DNA of 64,000 nt from Echinicola marina (GTDB lineage Bacteria > Bacteroidota > Bacteroidia > Cytophagales > Cyclobacteriaceae): the NCBI RefSeq assembly GCF_020463795.1, contig NZ_CP080025.1:623001-687000 (forward strand), given 5' to 3'. Both the position numbers and the translations under genes were made by a program. Below the pieces are notes generated by a model, which was not told where the DNA came from, searched no databases, and saw only the letters and a program-made list of their open reading frames with translations. The stretch's first letter is position 1; the number at the start of each line of letters is the position of its first letter. Shown here piece by piece: positions 27,694 to 37,040 of the stretch.

Positions 27694-28653
27694 TTAATTC
27701 TCATCCTCTTGATCAATAAGTGTCAATCCAACTTTATGATATTGATTCTTTATTAAATAACTAAATACTATTTCGGCCATTTTCTTTTGACCATCAGCAT
27801 TAATATGTATGTCATCTCTAAAATCCTCTAGGGTCAGTCCATTTTCCAAATCCTTAATTAGAGGTAGTTTATTTTTCGAAGCAAAATCAATAATTAATTG
27901 ACCTTGTTCATTATACTCTCCATTTATTAATTCACTCTTTTCAGCATGTAGATATATAATTAATGATATCTCTTTATCCTTACAATAGCTATTAAACTGT
28001 TTAAATCCAATATTAAAATAGCTTTCTTCATTCTTTTTATTGATACCTAGACTTTCAGTTCTTTCATCCTTTTCCTTTGGGCTAAAATAATTTTCTATTT
28101 CAGGGATAAGATATCTATCTAATAGTTCAACAACAGCCAAAGAATACTGTTGACTCGGAAAACTTGGATGTTTGTCGACAATGGGCTTATGATTCATATT
28201 ATCAAATGCATCATGAGAACTTACGAATAGGATAAACACATCAGCCCCGAAATCACCAAACTTTTCCAAATACGCATAACAATTATCCGGCCCCCAACTA
28301 CCTGCGCTAACATTTAAAAATTGAACAGGTTGCTTAAAATAAGCTGTCAATTTTTCAGAAAGAATATTTGACCCCAACTCATCCTCATCAGTCAAAACAC
28401 CTCCATTCAATACCGAATCCCCAAACCCTATAAACTTTACACTTGAGGAATCTGGTTCTGCACCTCTCTGGGAAAATGAATTGTAAACTATATGTTTTCT
28501 AAATCGATTCCTATCTTGATTTGGCTTAGCAATATATTCAAATTCTGGATCAGGCTGCATCAACACTGTGTCACAAAAACCTAAACCATATCTTAACAGT
28601 AATTCTACCCCAACTAGAATAACAATAAATCCAATAATTAATCTTGACTTCAT
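27694..28653 (-). CDS. SGNH/GDSL-type hydrolase with N-terminal membrane anchor
   Basis: The 319-residue protein has one N-terminal helix (LIIGFIVILVGVELLLRYGL). The SGNH blocks follow: FIGFGDSVLNGG (block I, nucleophile Ser), NVSAGSWGPDNCY (Gly block), SSHDAFDN (near block III) and DDIHINADGQKKMAEIV (block V, Asp-x2-His). Such enzymes remove or transfer acyl groups on glycans in the periplasm. Together with two acetyltransferases nearby, an O-acetyl-editing function on the exopolysaccharide is plausible. The gene lies in an AT-rich block. Confidence 0.82.
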   Translation of the reverse strand: MKSRLIIGFIVILVGVELLLRYGLGFCDTVLMQPDPEFEYIAKPNQDRNRFRKHIVYNSFSQRGAEPDSSSVKFIGFGDSVLNGGVLTDEDELGSNILSEKLTAYFKQPVQFLNVSAGSWGPDNCYAYLEKFGDFGADVFILFVSSHDAFDNMNHKPIVDKHPSFPSQQYSLAVVELLDRYLIPEIENYFSPKEKDERTESLGINKKNEESYFNIGFKQFNSYCKDKEISLIIYLHAEKSELINGEYNEQGQLIIDFASKNKLPLIKDLENGLTLEDFRDDIHINADGQKKMAEIVFSYLIKNQYHKVGLTLIDQEDEN

Positions 28654-28704
28654 TTAAATTTCAAAAAGATATTATATTACCTCAATTGTTCAAAAAAAAC
28701 AAAC

Positions 28705-29250
28705 TTAATCCCTTAACTCTCTTTTCTTGATAAATTGCGCAGGATTACCCCCAGCTACCGTCCAAGGTGCTACATCCTTAAATACCGCAGCCCTGGCCCC
28801 AACGACAGCACCTTCACCGACAGTTACTCCAGGCCCTATAAATGCATCCGCAGCTACCCAGGCCCTGTCATGAACTTGAATTGGTTTAGTTATCAACGGA
28901 TTTGCGGATTTGGATATGTCATGGGAGGCACTACAAAGATGTGCTCTTTGGGAAATGGTAATCTTTGACCCTAGGGATATTTTCCCGGGATTATAAATGA
29001 ACGCATCAAAACCAATGGCCACCAAATCTCCCATTTTCAAATTCCATGGAGCCCAAAACTTGACCCTGGCATTGATTTTACATCCTTTGCCTATTTGCGC
29101 TCCAAACAAACGCAACAAAAAAATTCTATATGAATTGAAAACAGGAAGACTAAAAGGTCTAAAAAGGAGCATCCAGACCATATTCCACAATAATCTCCCT
29201 ACTTTATTTCTTGTACTTAATCTATTTTGATACTTCTGATAATCCGACAT
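28705..29250 (-). CDS. WcaF-type O-acetyltransferase (left-handed beta-helix)
   Basis: The 181-residue protein starts with a WcaF-like N-terminus (TRNKVGRLLWNMVWMLLFRP, then FGAQIGKGCKINARVKFWAP). Hexapeptide repeats follow: GDLVAIGFDAFIYNPGKISL, AWVAADAFIGPGVTVGEGAV and VGARAAVFKDV. The ending WTVAGGNPAQFIKKRELRD is also typical. The catalytic histidine probably lies in LCSASHDIS. It would transfer acetyl from acetyl-CoA to a sugar of the repeat unit. It overlaps the pyruvyl-transferase gene upstream by 29 bp. A 42-residue copy of its C-terminus lies at 27321. Confidence 0.92.
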   Translation of the reverse strand: MSDYQKYQNRLSTRNKVGRLLWNMVWMLLFRPFSLPVFNSYRIFLLRLFGAQIGKGCKINARVKFWAPWNLKMGDLVAIGFDAFIYNPGKISLGSKITISQRAHLCSASHDISKSANPLITKPIQVHDRAWVAADAFIGPGVTVGEGAVVGARAAVFKDVAPWTVAGGNPAQFIKKRELRD

Positions 29251-30388
29251 CTGCTAAGGATTGGCTTAGGTAATTCTCTGACGACTCGATTTTCTCTTTT
29301 AATTTTTCATTTACCACATTGAAATTTATGCCTGTCTCCACCTCTTCCGGTACATCATCATTGACAAACAAAACCCTGTTACTTAACCCTAAGTAAGCGA
29401 GCAAATTCAATTGCCTACTATTATTGGTCTTTTCTTTTTTCAAAATAGAATAAAAAGGAATATTGAAATTAAGGGAAAAGCATACTCCATGAAATGAGGT
29501 GGTCAACACAAAAGATGCATTGAGGAATAATCCCAAAAACTCTTTGGGGCCTGCATCTATTATATTAATAATGGATGGGTCATTATCTTCTTTTGAAGCA
29601 TTTTTACATAATCTAACTATCTTCATGCCACGTTTCGTGGCGATATTTTTGGCTAGCTCCTTAATATAATCCGAATCAGTGAGGGCATATATCAATAAAT
29701 AGCTGCCCTCTATATTTGGGTTTGCGGCCAACTTTGCCCATTCCGTTTTATTTAGTAGGAAAGTAGGATCAAGTACCCAGTTGACATCCCTACTGGCTAT
29801 CTTTTTGATCAATTCCACACCAGACTCTTCCCTTACGGCCAGTTTATCAAATTCATTTAAATAGTCCTTGTATACCCCGTGATATTCAGACGGTATACTG
29901 TCCACTCCAAAACTGGAGGCATAAGCGATTTTTTTTGCCTTTTTAGGAGCGAAAGTCAAAAAGTAAGGCTCAATATTGGATCCGGAATTCGGATTCCATA
30001 CTTGATCACTTCCTGTCACAAAGACATCGTAGTCCCATGTTTTATTTCTATACAAATCATCCATGCTCTGATATTCCATGGACATACGGGTGTTTTCATG
30101 ATGAAAAGCCGAAAATTTACGATCCCTTGATTTTTTTGAATTCCAATAAGGTATGGCCTTTAAATTTGCCACTACCGGAAAAAGTTTTTCTTTGAACTTT
30201 TGTACTGCGGAGAGCCTAACAAAGGGTTTAGACCTTGCTGTTCTGATATGTCGGGGATTTTTATAATATAGATAATTGATTATTTCGGCATGATGTCCCC
30301 ATGAAATCATCTTTTTTTGCAAAGCAAAGGCCTGCAATTCTGCCCCATAATTATTAACATTCAAAATGGTTATTATGCCTACTTTCAT
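29222..30388 (-). CDS. Polysaccharide pyruvyl transferase family protein
   Basis: The 388-residue product has the family start VGIITILNVNNYGAELQAFA, the conserved VTGSDQVWNPNSG block, YASSFGVDSIP, LDKLAVREESGVELI-type and VLDPTFLL segments, and the later TTSFHGVCFSLNFNIPF motif containing S-x-F-H. Members transfer pyruvate from phosphoenolpyruvate to form ketals on exopolysaccharide sugars (CsaB/WcaK relatives). It overlaps the acetyltransferase gene and follows the F420-hydrogenase-beta-like gene by 11 bp. That pairing recurs in surface-glycan clusters, so the two probably act in one step. Confidence 0.92.
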   Translation of the reverse strand: MKVGIITILNVNNYGAELQAFALQKKMISWGHHAEIINYLYYKNPRHIRTARSKPFVRLSAVQKFKEKLFPVVANLKAIPYWNSKKSRDRKFSAFHHENTRMSMEYQSMDDLYRNKTWDYDVFVTGSDQVWNPNSGSNIEPYFLTFAPKKAKKIAYASSFGVDSIPSEYHGVYKDYLNEFDKLAVREESGVELIKKIASRDVNWVLDPTFLLNKTEWAKLAANPNIEGSYLLIYALTDSDYIKELAKNIATKRGMKIVRLCKNASKEDNDPSIINIIDAGPKEFLGLFLNASFVLTTSFHGVCFSLNFNIPFYSILKKEKTNNSRQLNLLAYLGLSNRVLFVNDDVPEEVETGINFNVVNEKLKEKIESSENYLSQSLADVGLSEVSK

Positions 30389-30399
30389 ATCTTATCTTA

Positions 30400-31773
30400 T
30401 TACTTAAACCTCTTTAATACTTTCACTTTTGCATGTGTAATTACTGACCTAAAAAATGTGCTGGCTATCTCAATCTTTCTCAGATTCCTTAATTTTCTTT
30501 CCACTGTATCCGCATAGACTGAAAAATCATCTTTCTCCAAAGCCTTTACAAATGATTTTTTAGTAATCGAAGATATCTCCATTCTTTTAGAGTACACCAT
30601 TTGCCTAATAAGAGGAACCTTAAATTCGCCTGGGCTAACCCGTTTTTCGGGAGCCCATTCTCCTGCATTTTGTTTCTTTGCTAACCTATATGATAACCCC
30701 TCACCTCTTTGACGAAAACCTCCAGATTGTGATTGGTAAGCTTCCTTTTCAGAAATAGCGATAAGTTTCAGCCGCTCCTCATTTATGGCTTTGGTTATAA
30801 TTCTCCTTAATTCTTGATTTCTGATAATTATCAAATTCGTTCCGTTATCATCTGATTCAAAACGAGGCAACCAAGCATCGCCAATGGTCATATCCGCAGT
30901 CTCTCCCACTACATCATCACAGAAGTTACAAGCATTTAGCATCATCGCCCCTTGGTTAAACTTGCCTCCTACCACTTGGGCAGCATCCTTCTGAACATAA
31001 CTATTCTTCTTAAAGGCCCTAAACACATATTTCCTGGCTGCTATACCCTCTTCTTTAGTCCTGTATTGAAAGGTATTCAACTCCTGAGGGTTTACACCCG
31101 CTCCCCAAGCTAGGGATTTCGTCCAGTTTACGCTCTTAAAGTGTCCGCAAACCAATGATATTGTAAAAGCTATTCTTTCTTTAATTACACCATCAGTAGT
31201 TTGAATTCTACGAATGGCTTTTACTAAACAGGGAACTCCAATAAATAAATAGCGGCCGGGGTACTTTCTAACTTCATTTAATATATTAGAAATTTCTACT
31301 ACATGATATTTTGTCTTCGCTCCTTCAAGATTTTCTTGAACCGTCCTGCTAATGGCATAAGCATAGTAAGGGTCAGATTGATTTGATCGGTTAAATTTCT
31401 TAACATGGATAATGCCATCAATTAAATTATTCTTAAGTAATTCGGCACCTATCCATGTTCCCATTCCTCCTGAAGTACCATTGCTCCGATAATTACCTTC
31501 ATTTACATACCCGGCAAATAAAGCGTTGTAAAATCCTAATCCTTTTAGATACCCATCCCTTCCATCAAGAAATTGATTTGCTAAAACATCCTCATTTAAT
31601 TCAGGCTTCAGAAACGGACAAATTTTATCCAAATTCTTATCATTAAAGGAATCATCCGCCAAATCAGGAAAATATTCTCCATACTTATTTAACCGCATAC
31701 TACCACCTGACTTGTAAGCACAAGCACCACATCCAACACAATAATCTCCTTCTATAACATTTTTTATATCCAT
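30400..31773 (-). CDS. Coenzyme F420 hydrogenase/dehydrogenase beta-subunit family protein
   Basis: The 457-residue protein begins with a ferredoxin-like segment containing YCVGCGACAYKSGG and a later KICPF cysteine. GTSGGMGTWIGAELLKNNLI and FIGVPCLVKAIRRIQ follow, and a second cluster LNACNFCDDVVGETADMTIG with GDAW completes the FrhB N- and C-domain pattern. The family carries FeS and flavin centres. Members in polysaccharide loci, next to pyruvyl transferases, are thought to act in sugar modification, but the reaction is unknown. There is no sign that this organism uses F420. Confidence 0.9.
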   Translation of the reverse strand: MDIKNVIEGDYCVGCGACAYKSGGSMRLNKYGEYFPDLADDSFNDKNLDKICPFLKPELNEDVLANQFLDGRDGYLKGLGFYNALFAGYVNEGNYRSNGTSGGMGTWIGAELLKNNLIDGIIHVKKFNRSNQSDPYYAYAISRTVQENLEGAKTKYHVVEISNILNEVRKYPGRYLFIGVPCLVKAIRRIQTTDGVIKERIAFTISLVCGHFKSVNWTKSLAWGAGVNPQELNTFQYRTKEEGIAARKYVFRAFKKNSYVQKDAAQVVGGKFNQGAMMLNACNFCDDVVGETADMTIGDAWLPRFESDDNGTNLIIIRNQELRRIITKAINEERLKLIAISEKEAYQSQSGGFRQRGEGLSYRLAKKQNAGEWAPEKRVSPGEFKVPLIRQMVYSKRMEISSITKKSFVKALEKDDFSVYADTVERKLRNLRKIEIASTFFRSVITHAKVKVLKRFK

Positions 31774-31833
31774 ATTGATTTTTTAGGGGTTCTAAAAGTT
31801 CACCTATTCTTATAGCGTCAGTAAACTATACTT

Positions 31834-32330
31834 TTACACTTGTACAAAATTAGGTTTGGGACCTCCAGAAAGTATCCAAGAATACAATTCTACCATTTGA
31901 TAAGCGACAGATTCAATACTAAATTTTTTTCTATAAGTTCTCGTCCATTGAGACCCATTTGTTTTAAAGTGTCTTGGTCATAATCCAATACCTCCTTAAG
32001 ACAATCAGACAGTGCGCCTTTTCCTATGTTAATTCACCAGCCTGCTCCATATATTGACAAGTCCTCCCAAGGAGTACCTTTGGTCGTAATGACTGGCACC
32101 CCACAGGCCAGTGCTTCAGCCAACAAGATCCCAAAATTTTCAGAATAGGTAGGCAATACAAACAGGTCTGCCCGATGGTAGGTCTTGATCTTATCCTCAC
32201 CAAATTGAGATCCAATGGTTTTAATTTCCTTACTGATGCATTTTTACGCTATCAATTCATCAAGACCTTTGACATAGTGATCCAGAATTCCCTTTAGTCA
32301 ACATTATTTGCACCTCTATAAACGAAAACA
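31834..32330 (-). pseudogene. Glycosyltransferase (GT4 type) pseudogene, C-terminal part with stops and a frameshift
   Basis: The - strand carries an obvious GT-B C-terminal half: ADLFVLPTYSENFGILLAEA, then LACGVPVITTKGTPWEDL and GAGW. A TGA follows where the family has a second W, after which translation continues sensibly as INIGKGALSDCLKEVLDY, LKQMGLNGRELIEK and, one frame over, FSIESVAYQMVELYSWIL, to a stop at 31834. Upstream, HYVKGLDELIA runs into another in-frame TAA. At least two nonsense changes and one indel in the A-tract after ELIEK show a decayed gene. The N-terminal domain is gone, and 32331-32600 holds no recognisable sequence. Confidence 0.88.
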
Positions 32331-32600
32331 GCACTTAGTCTATATCCCTATTTCTATTTATGGGGTGAATATTTCATAAATAAAAAAGTGTTCTTGGTTC
32401 ACAATTATGATTTAGGCATTTCAATCGCTATTCAGATACATTAATCGCAATAGGTATTATATAAATAGGATAAGAAAGATATTTATTGTCTGAAACAAAA
32501 TTAGAATATAAATTCCCTTAAAACATATTAACTTGCAGCACATTTCTATAAGGAATTATTATAAGTATGGGCATTAAACTAATCTAAAATATATTTCTAA

Positions 32601-33146
32601 TCACCTACACAAATCCTTAAATCCATATTTTAATGATTTAGATTCCTGTAGCATTTTTTTATGTATTACAAGATCTTCATCAATTTTAAATCTGTCTTTA
32701 ATCTTTTTTGCTGGCACTCCTCCATATACAGAAAATGGCTCAACATCTTTAGTTACAACAGATCCCATTGCAATTATTGAACCATCACCTATAGACACTC
32801 CTGTTAGAATTTTGACATGGGCTCCAATCCAAACATCCTTTCCAATTTTAGTTTCTTTTCTTTCACTTCTCCCTGAGAAAATTATAGGACAACCAGGTGT
32901 AGTATATTTATGATCACCTCCGATAATGCTAACATTATTGGCTAATATAGTATAATCTCCAAGATGCACATTTGGATAAATAATTGAGTTTACTCCGATA
33001 TATGAATACTTACCAGCCACCAAGTCCTTAGAGACTTTTACATTTTTTCCCATATAGAATGTTTTGTCTACATTATTCAAGCCCTTCATTTTACGTAATG
33101 TGTACATCCTAATATTTCTATATGTTTTTCTCACTAACTGCTTCAT
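32601..33146 (-). CDS. Hexapeptide-repeat acetyltransferase (LbetaH)
   Basis: The 181-residue product contains hexapeptide turns (YSYIGVNSIIYPNVHLGDYT; ILANNVSIIGGDHKYTTPGC), the catalytic-type histidine in GGDHKY, and IGKDVWIGAHVKILTGVSIG followed by DGSIIAMGSVVTKDVEPFSV and YGGVPAKKIKDRF. This is the CatB/maltose-acetyltransferase branch of serine- or sugar-modifying acetyltransferases. It lies downstream of a GT4 gene, overlapping it by 29 bp, and probably O- or N-acetylates a sugar of the repeat unit. Composition is strongly AT-rich like its neighbours. Confidence 0.92.
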   Translation of the reverse strand: MKQLVRKTYRNIRMYTLRKMKGLNNVDKTFYMGKNVKVSKDLVAGKYSYIGVNSIIYPNVHLGDYTILANNVSIIGGDHKYTTPGCPIIFSGRSERKETKIGKDVWIGAHVKILTGVSIGDGSIIAMGSVVTKDVEPFSVYGGVPAKKIKDRFKIDEDLVIHKKMLQESKSLKYGFKDLCR

Positions 33147-34254
33147 TTAGAAGAATAGATTTTATCTTTTTAACTTGATAATTTGGATTATAATAGCTAT
33201 CGATTACTCGAAAACAATTATCCATAACTATACTTTTATTATGATTATTTTTTGTCCAACTTAAAATTTTACTAGCTAAATCTACTATATTGTTTTTTTC
33301 AAAAAAATCACCTGTCTCCCCCTTAATTATTGCCTCAAATTCAGGCATTTGGGTTTTAAAATCACTATGTGTTAATACAGGAGTACCATAGACTAAAGAA
33401 TGCATAGCGGTTAACCCTACATTCCCCGGGGATACACAAATATCTGCCTCATAGATTAATTGAGAAATTTCATGTTCGTCATATGTCTCTCCATAAAACC
33501 AAACCCTATCTTCTAATTTCAACATTTTGGTAATGCTCTTTAAGTTTTCCTGTTCCTGACCAGTTCCTACAAAAACAATATTGTAATAACGCCCATATTG
33601 ATATTGTGCGTGAAGTACCGCTCTTAACAATTGATCTAATTTCTTAACTTTTGTCAATCTACCTATGAAAATCAAGACTTTATGACTGTTTCCAAAATGA
33701 TTTTTATATAGATCCACAGATTTCAGGTTATATCTGATTCTAAGCTGACTATCATAATCTAAAGAGTTATATATTACATGAAGTTTAGATTCGTCAAAAC
33801 CTTGTTTTACCATTAATGATTTTGCATAACCACCATACAGAAATACCCCATTACTAATGTTAAAAAACCACTTTTTAATAATTCTTTTCGCTAAACCTTC
33901 ATTTCCGTACCACCCATGTGTCCAAAAATATATTTTTTTATCAGTGAGACGACAGTACAAAGCTAAAATCCACGTGCTCAAGCAATAATATTCCCCTAAT
34001 ACAATAAATTTATCATACTTATTAAAAATTTTGTAGATTCCTTTCTGAAAATAAAAAGGCCTAATAAGCCTGATATTCTTTAACTCTGCCTTAAAGTTCT
34101 TCAACTCGTTATAATCAATTCTTTTGATATCATTTGAATAATTTCCAAAGTAAAAATCACAATTTAGAATTTCCTCCATTCTCTTGAACACTCCTAATCT
34201 ATAATGCTGAGCAAAATTGTAAAGTAAACAAATTCCTGACTCCTTCTGTTTCAT
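33118..34254 (-). CDS. Glycosyltransferase family 4/1 (GT-B fold)
   Basis: The 378-residue enzyme has an N-terminal domain (GICLLYNFAQHYRLGVFKRM; FIVLGEYYCLSTWILAL; FWTHGWYGNEG). The C-terminal nucleotide-sugar domain shows VLIFIGRLTKVKKLDQLLRA, YNIVFVGTGQEQENL, VWFYGETYDEHEI and EADICVSPGNVGLTAMHSLV. The usual E-x7-E motif appears as SPGNVGLTAMHS, with the first Glu replaced, which is not rare in the group. It probably adds an internal sugar of the repeat. It is in the AT-rich cassette with the Wzy and Wzx genes. Confidence 0.9.
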   Translation of the reverse strand: MKQKESGICLLYNFAQHYRLGVFKRMEEILNCDFYFGNYSNDIKRIDYNELKNFKAELKNIRLIRPFYFQKGIYKIFNKYDKFIVLGEYYCLSTWILALYCRLTDKKIYFWTHGWYGNEGLAKRIIKKWFFNISNGVFLYGGYAKSLMVKQGFDESKLHVIYNSLDYDSQLRIRYNLKSVDLYKNHFGNSHKVLIFIGRLTKVKKLDQLLRAVLHAQYQYGRYYNIVFVGTGQEQENLKSITKMLKLEDRVWFYGETYDEHEISQLIYEADICVSPGNVGLTAMHSLVYGTPVLTHSDFKTQMPEFEAIIKGETGDFFEKNNIVDLASKILSWTKNNHNKSIVMDNCFRVIDSYYNPNYQVKKIKSILLNEAVSEKNI

Positions 34255-34504
34255 AAATATTACTGTAATATTTTCACATTAGTGAGCATTTTAAACCAAA
34301 CTAATCTCCCAATAAGAAAACCAAATAACGGCCGTGCAAAACTGTATTGAAAAAACTACCATCATAAAATACAGAACTCAAAAGAACCGGAAAACAGCCA
34401 AGAACTATTAATATTTCCTCTTTAATAACACTTGCCCCATGAGCTCTTCTGAAATCACTTCATATAATGAGGATATCCGAGATATTATTATTAAAATTTC
34501 AATA

Positions 34505-35704
34505 CTAAATCGGTTGTAAATAATTTAAAAAAAACCATGACTTTTGATAAAAAGACAACTTAACCCCTAATAAAGCCCAAAGTAAAAAGTTTTTTGATCC
34601 TGGCCCTATGGGTGCTTGCTCTTCAAAAATGCTATTGAACAAATAAGACAGCAAAAGTATCACAATAACTATATCCAAGGGATCATACCTGTTTCCATTC
34701 TTTAAGATAAAAACTAAAGGCCAAAGAACTAAAATAAAAACTGGAAATGCCCCGAACGTACCATAGTCTAGCAATACAGAAAGTGGAAAGCTTTCACTAA
34801 AAATATAACCGTTTCCAAAAAAAGGTGCTTCAGAAAATAGTTGAGGAAACGCTAAAATAAAATTTAATCTTCCAGAAGAAGCATCATTAAGATCATTTGC
34901 ATCTCTGCCTGCTAGCAAAATACTGTTTACTAATAAATCAAGTAATTGATTATTAATTAACAGAGTAACAAAAATGCCTAAAAGTAACACTGAAATAGCT
35001 TTACGAAGATCGGGCTTACTTCTTTGGTAGAAAATTACAGCAATCAAAATAATAAATGCTAAAAGAGTTGCTCTTGATTTAAGTAACAAGAGTACTACTA
35101 CCATAAAACCATAGAATCCAACACCAATAATTTTTTGAATCACATGTCTTTTACCTGAAAAGAAAAGAGATATAACAATACACGAAAAAATTATCTGGGA
35201 AACAGAATTTTTTTCTTCATATGCATATACTCTAGAAGTTAAATCATAAGTTATAAACGAATTCAAAAATACTGTAGCAGATAGAACAACAGCTCCAATC
35301 ATGCATACCTTAGCCAAAGTCTCTTGAAAATCTCTAATATTAAATAGAAAACTACAGTTGTAAGCAATAATAAATACAAAAAATGATTTAACTAAATTTT
35401 TTAAATGAGGTGAGTCCAAATAATTACCCCCAGTAATTGAATAAAGCAGTAAAGAGTAAAGTGTTAAAAAAATAAATACTCTAATAGGGAATAGAAAAAC
35501 TTCATTATATTGAAAACACCTTTTATGAATGAGTAATAACACCGGAATAATCCATGCTAATTGGAGGACACTACTAAATCCTGATTCAAGTATTTGAGGA
35601 ATTTGGGACAACAAAGTACAAGATATTGGTATAATAAGCCAATTCTTGGCTTTTGAATTAACAGTATAATCTTGCAGTATTGTATTATGCATGTTGCCTA
35701 TCAA
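34505..35704 (-). CDS. Wzy-type O-antigen/exopolysaccharide polymerase
   Basis: The 399-residue protein is almost entirely membrane helices (about ten to twelve), with a large polar loop near residues 260-300 (DANDLNDASSGRLNFILAFP, then FFGNGYIFSESF). The DASSGRL element and the following FGNGY are typical of the Wzy/WaaL O-antigen ligase family. It would polymerise repeat units on the periplasmic side. It overlaps the flippase gene by 20 bp. In a locus with Wzx, Wzc and Wza-type genes, a polymerase is more likely than a ligase. Confidence 0.82.
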   Translation of the reverse strand: MIGNMHNTILQDYTVNSKAKNWLIIPISCTLLSQIPQILESGFSSVLQLAWIIPVLLLIHKRCFQYNEVFLFPIRVFIFLTLYSLLLYSITGGNYLDSPHLKNLVKSFFVFIIAYNCSFLFNIRDFQETLAKVCMIGAVVLSATVFLNSFITYDLTSRVYAYEEKNSVSQIIFSCIVISLFFSGKRHVIQKIIGVGFYGFMVVVLLLLKSRATLLAFIILIAVIFYQRSKPDLRKAISVLLLGIFVTLLINNQLLDLLVNSILLAGRDANDLNDASSGRLNFILAFPQLFSEAPFFGNGYIFSESFPLSVLLDYGTFGAFPVFILVLWPLVFILKNGNRYDPLDIVIVILLLSYLFNSIFEEQAPIGPGSKNFLLWALLGVKLSFYQKSWFFLNYLQPI

Positions 35705-36980
35705 TTTTTAAATGATAAACTATTGCTAAAATGAATAAAAACAAAGCTTGAATTATCAAATTAGCAGTAACCACTGCTATTCCACCATTAAGCCACTGAA
35801 AATATAGAAAACAGCCACTCACAACCAACACTCCCGCATCTCTCAAAAACCTTATAATAAACATGCTCCAACTCTCACCTCTACTCAAATATGCTTGACT
35901 ATAAACATTAGATAAACTCATAAAGATAACTGACAATAACGAGACACTAAGTACTTCCTCTAACCCAACACCATAAGTTTTCCCATAAAATTGAACAACT
36001 ATTGATTTTAAATAATAAACAATTAAGAATGGTAAAAGAGTGAATATAAAATTTAAACATAATGTATATTTTAGAATTGAATTGTGAGACTTTTCATCAT
36101 TTAACACAGCAGAAAAATGTGACAAAACAACATTCCTTAATATACCCGGAATAAATAGAATTATTGCTGACCATTGCATAGCAGCTGAGTAAATTCCCAC
36201 TTCCCCATAGTCCGCCATTGTAATAAGTAAATAGATTAATAACCATGATGTCAATGAATATAAAGCCTCCTGAAGAGCCACCGGCAATGAAAAATTCAAT
36301 AATTCTTTTAATAAGGTTTTACTTTTTAACGCTTTTACTTTTGGCAATAGTTTTAAAACCTCCTTATAATTTAAAAACCAATTTAAAACCTGTGTCAATA
36401 ACAATGCAATTAATGCTCCTATCAAGCCCCAGAAATATGTAAATACCGCACTGCTCACAAAAGCAAATCCCCCAACCACCCCATTAATTCGAGCCATTTG
36501 TTTAAATGCTTTAAAACCAGAGAGAATGCCTACTTGTGTAGTTGTTAAAGAATTGAACACAATCCAAATGGCTACAATTTTTAGAGGTATGTTAAGATGT
36601 TCTGCTTTTAAGAGGTGAACGGACACATAATTAGAAAAAAAAAACAATAAAACAGCCATTGTTCCACTAACCAATAATGAGGTTTTCATGGAATAATCAG
36701 ATACTGTTTTTAAAACTCTGGGGTCCTTGTTTCTGTACTCAGCAACATACTTGGTAGCCGTATACCCTAAACCAAAAGTCGAGAATATGGCAATATTCAT
36801 TAAGGTTGATTTAATCGTTCCATATTCACCGTAAACATCCTTACCTAAAAATCTTGCAACTAAAACAGCTCCCAATAAGCTCATTCCTTTGGATAAAACA
36901 TTACCCAAAAGTGCCCAAAAAGAATCTTTTAAAAAATCACTTTCTAAAGCCTTTTCTTTAATTGTTGATATACTAATCAT
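35685..36980 (-). CDS. Wzx-type polysaccharide flippase (MOP superfamily)
   Basis: The 431-residue protein has about twelve to fourteen membrane helices. It starts FLKDSFWALLGNVLSKGMSL, then LGAVLVARFLGKDVYGEYGT, the standard opening of polysaccharide flippases (RfbX/Wzx). It would move the lipid-linked repeat unit across the inner membrane. The stop codon lies within the Wzy-type gene. Like the six genes downstream, it is notably AT-rich, consistent with a transferred serotype-like cassette. Confidence 0.92.
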   Translation of the reverse strand: MISISTIKEKALESDFLKDSFWALLGNVLSKGMSLLGAVLVARFLGKDVYGEYGTIKSTLMNIAIFSTFGLGYTATKYVAEYRNKDPRVLKTVSDYSMKTSLLVSGTMAVLLFFFSNYVSVHLLKAEHLNIPLKIVAIWIVFNSLTTTQVGILSGFKAFKQMARINGVVGGFAFVSSAVFTYFWGLIGALIALLLTQVLNWFLNYKEVLKLLPKVKALKSKTLLKELLNFSLPVALQEALYSLTSWLLIYLLITMADYGEVGIYSAAMQWSAIILFIPGILRNVVLSHFSAVLNDEKSHNSILKYTLCLNFIFTLLPFLIVYYLKSIVVQFYGKTYGVGLEEVLSVSLLSVIFMSLSNVYSQAYLSRGESWSMFIIRFLRDAGVLVVSGCFLYFQWLNGGIAVVTANLIIQALFLFILAIVYHLKIDRQHA

Positions 36981-37040
36981 TACCTGCTTTGAAAAATCAA
37001 ATATAATAAATAAGCAACTTCAAGAAATTCCTATAAATCA

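Noticed and set aside
32024-32215. 63-codon - strand frame
   Set aside because: It is a wrong-frame reading of the decayed glycosyltransferase; the correct frame gives ADLFVLPTYSENFG.
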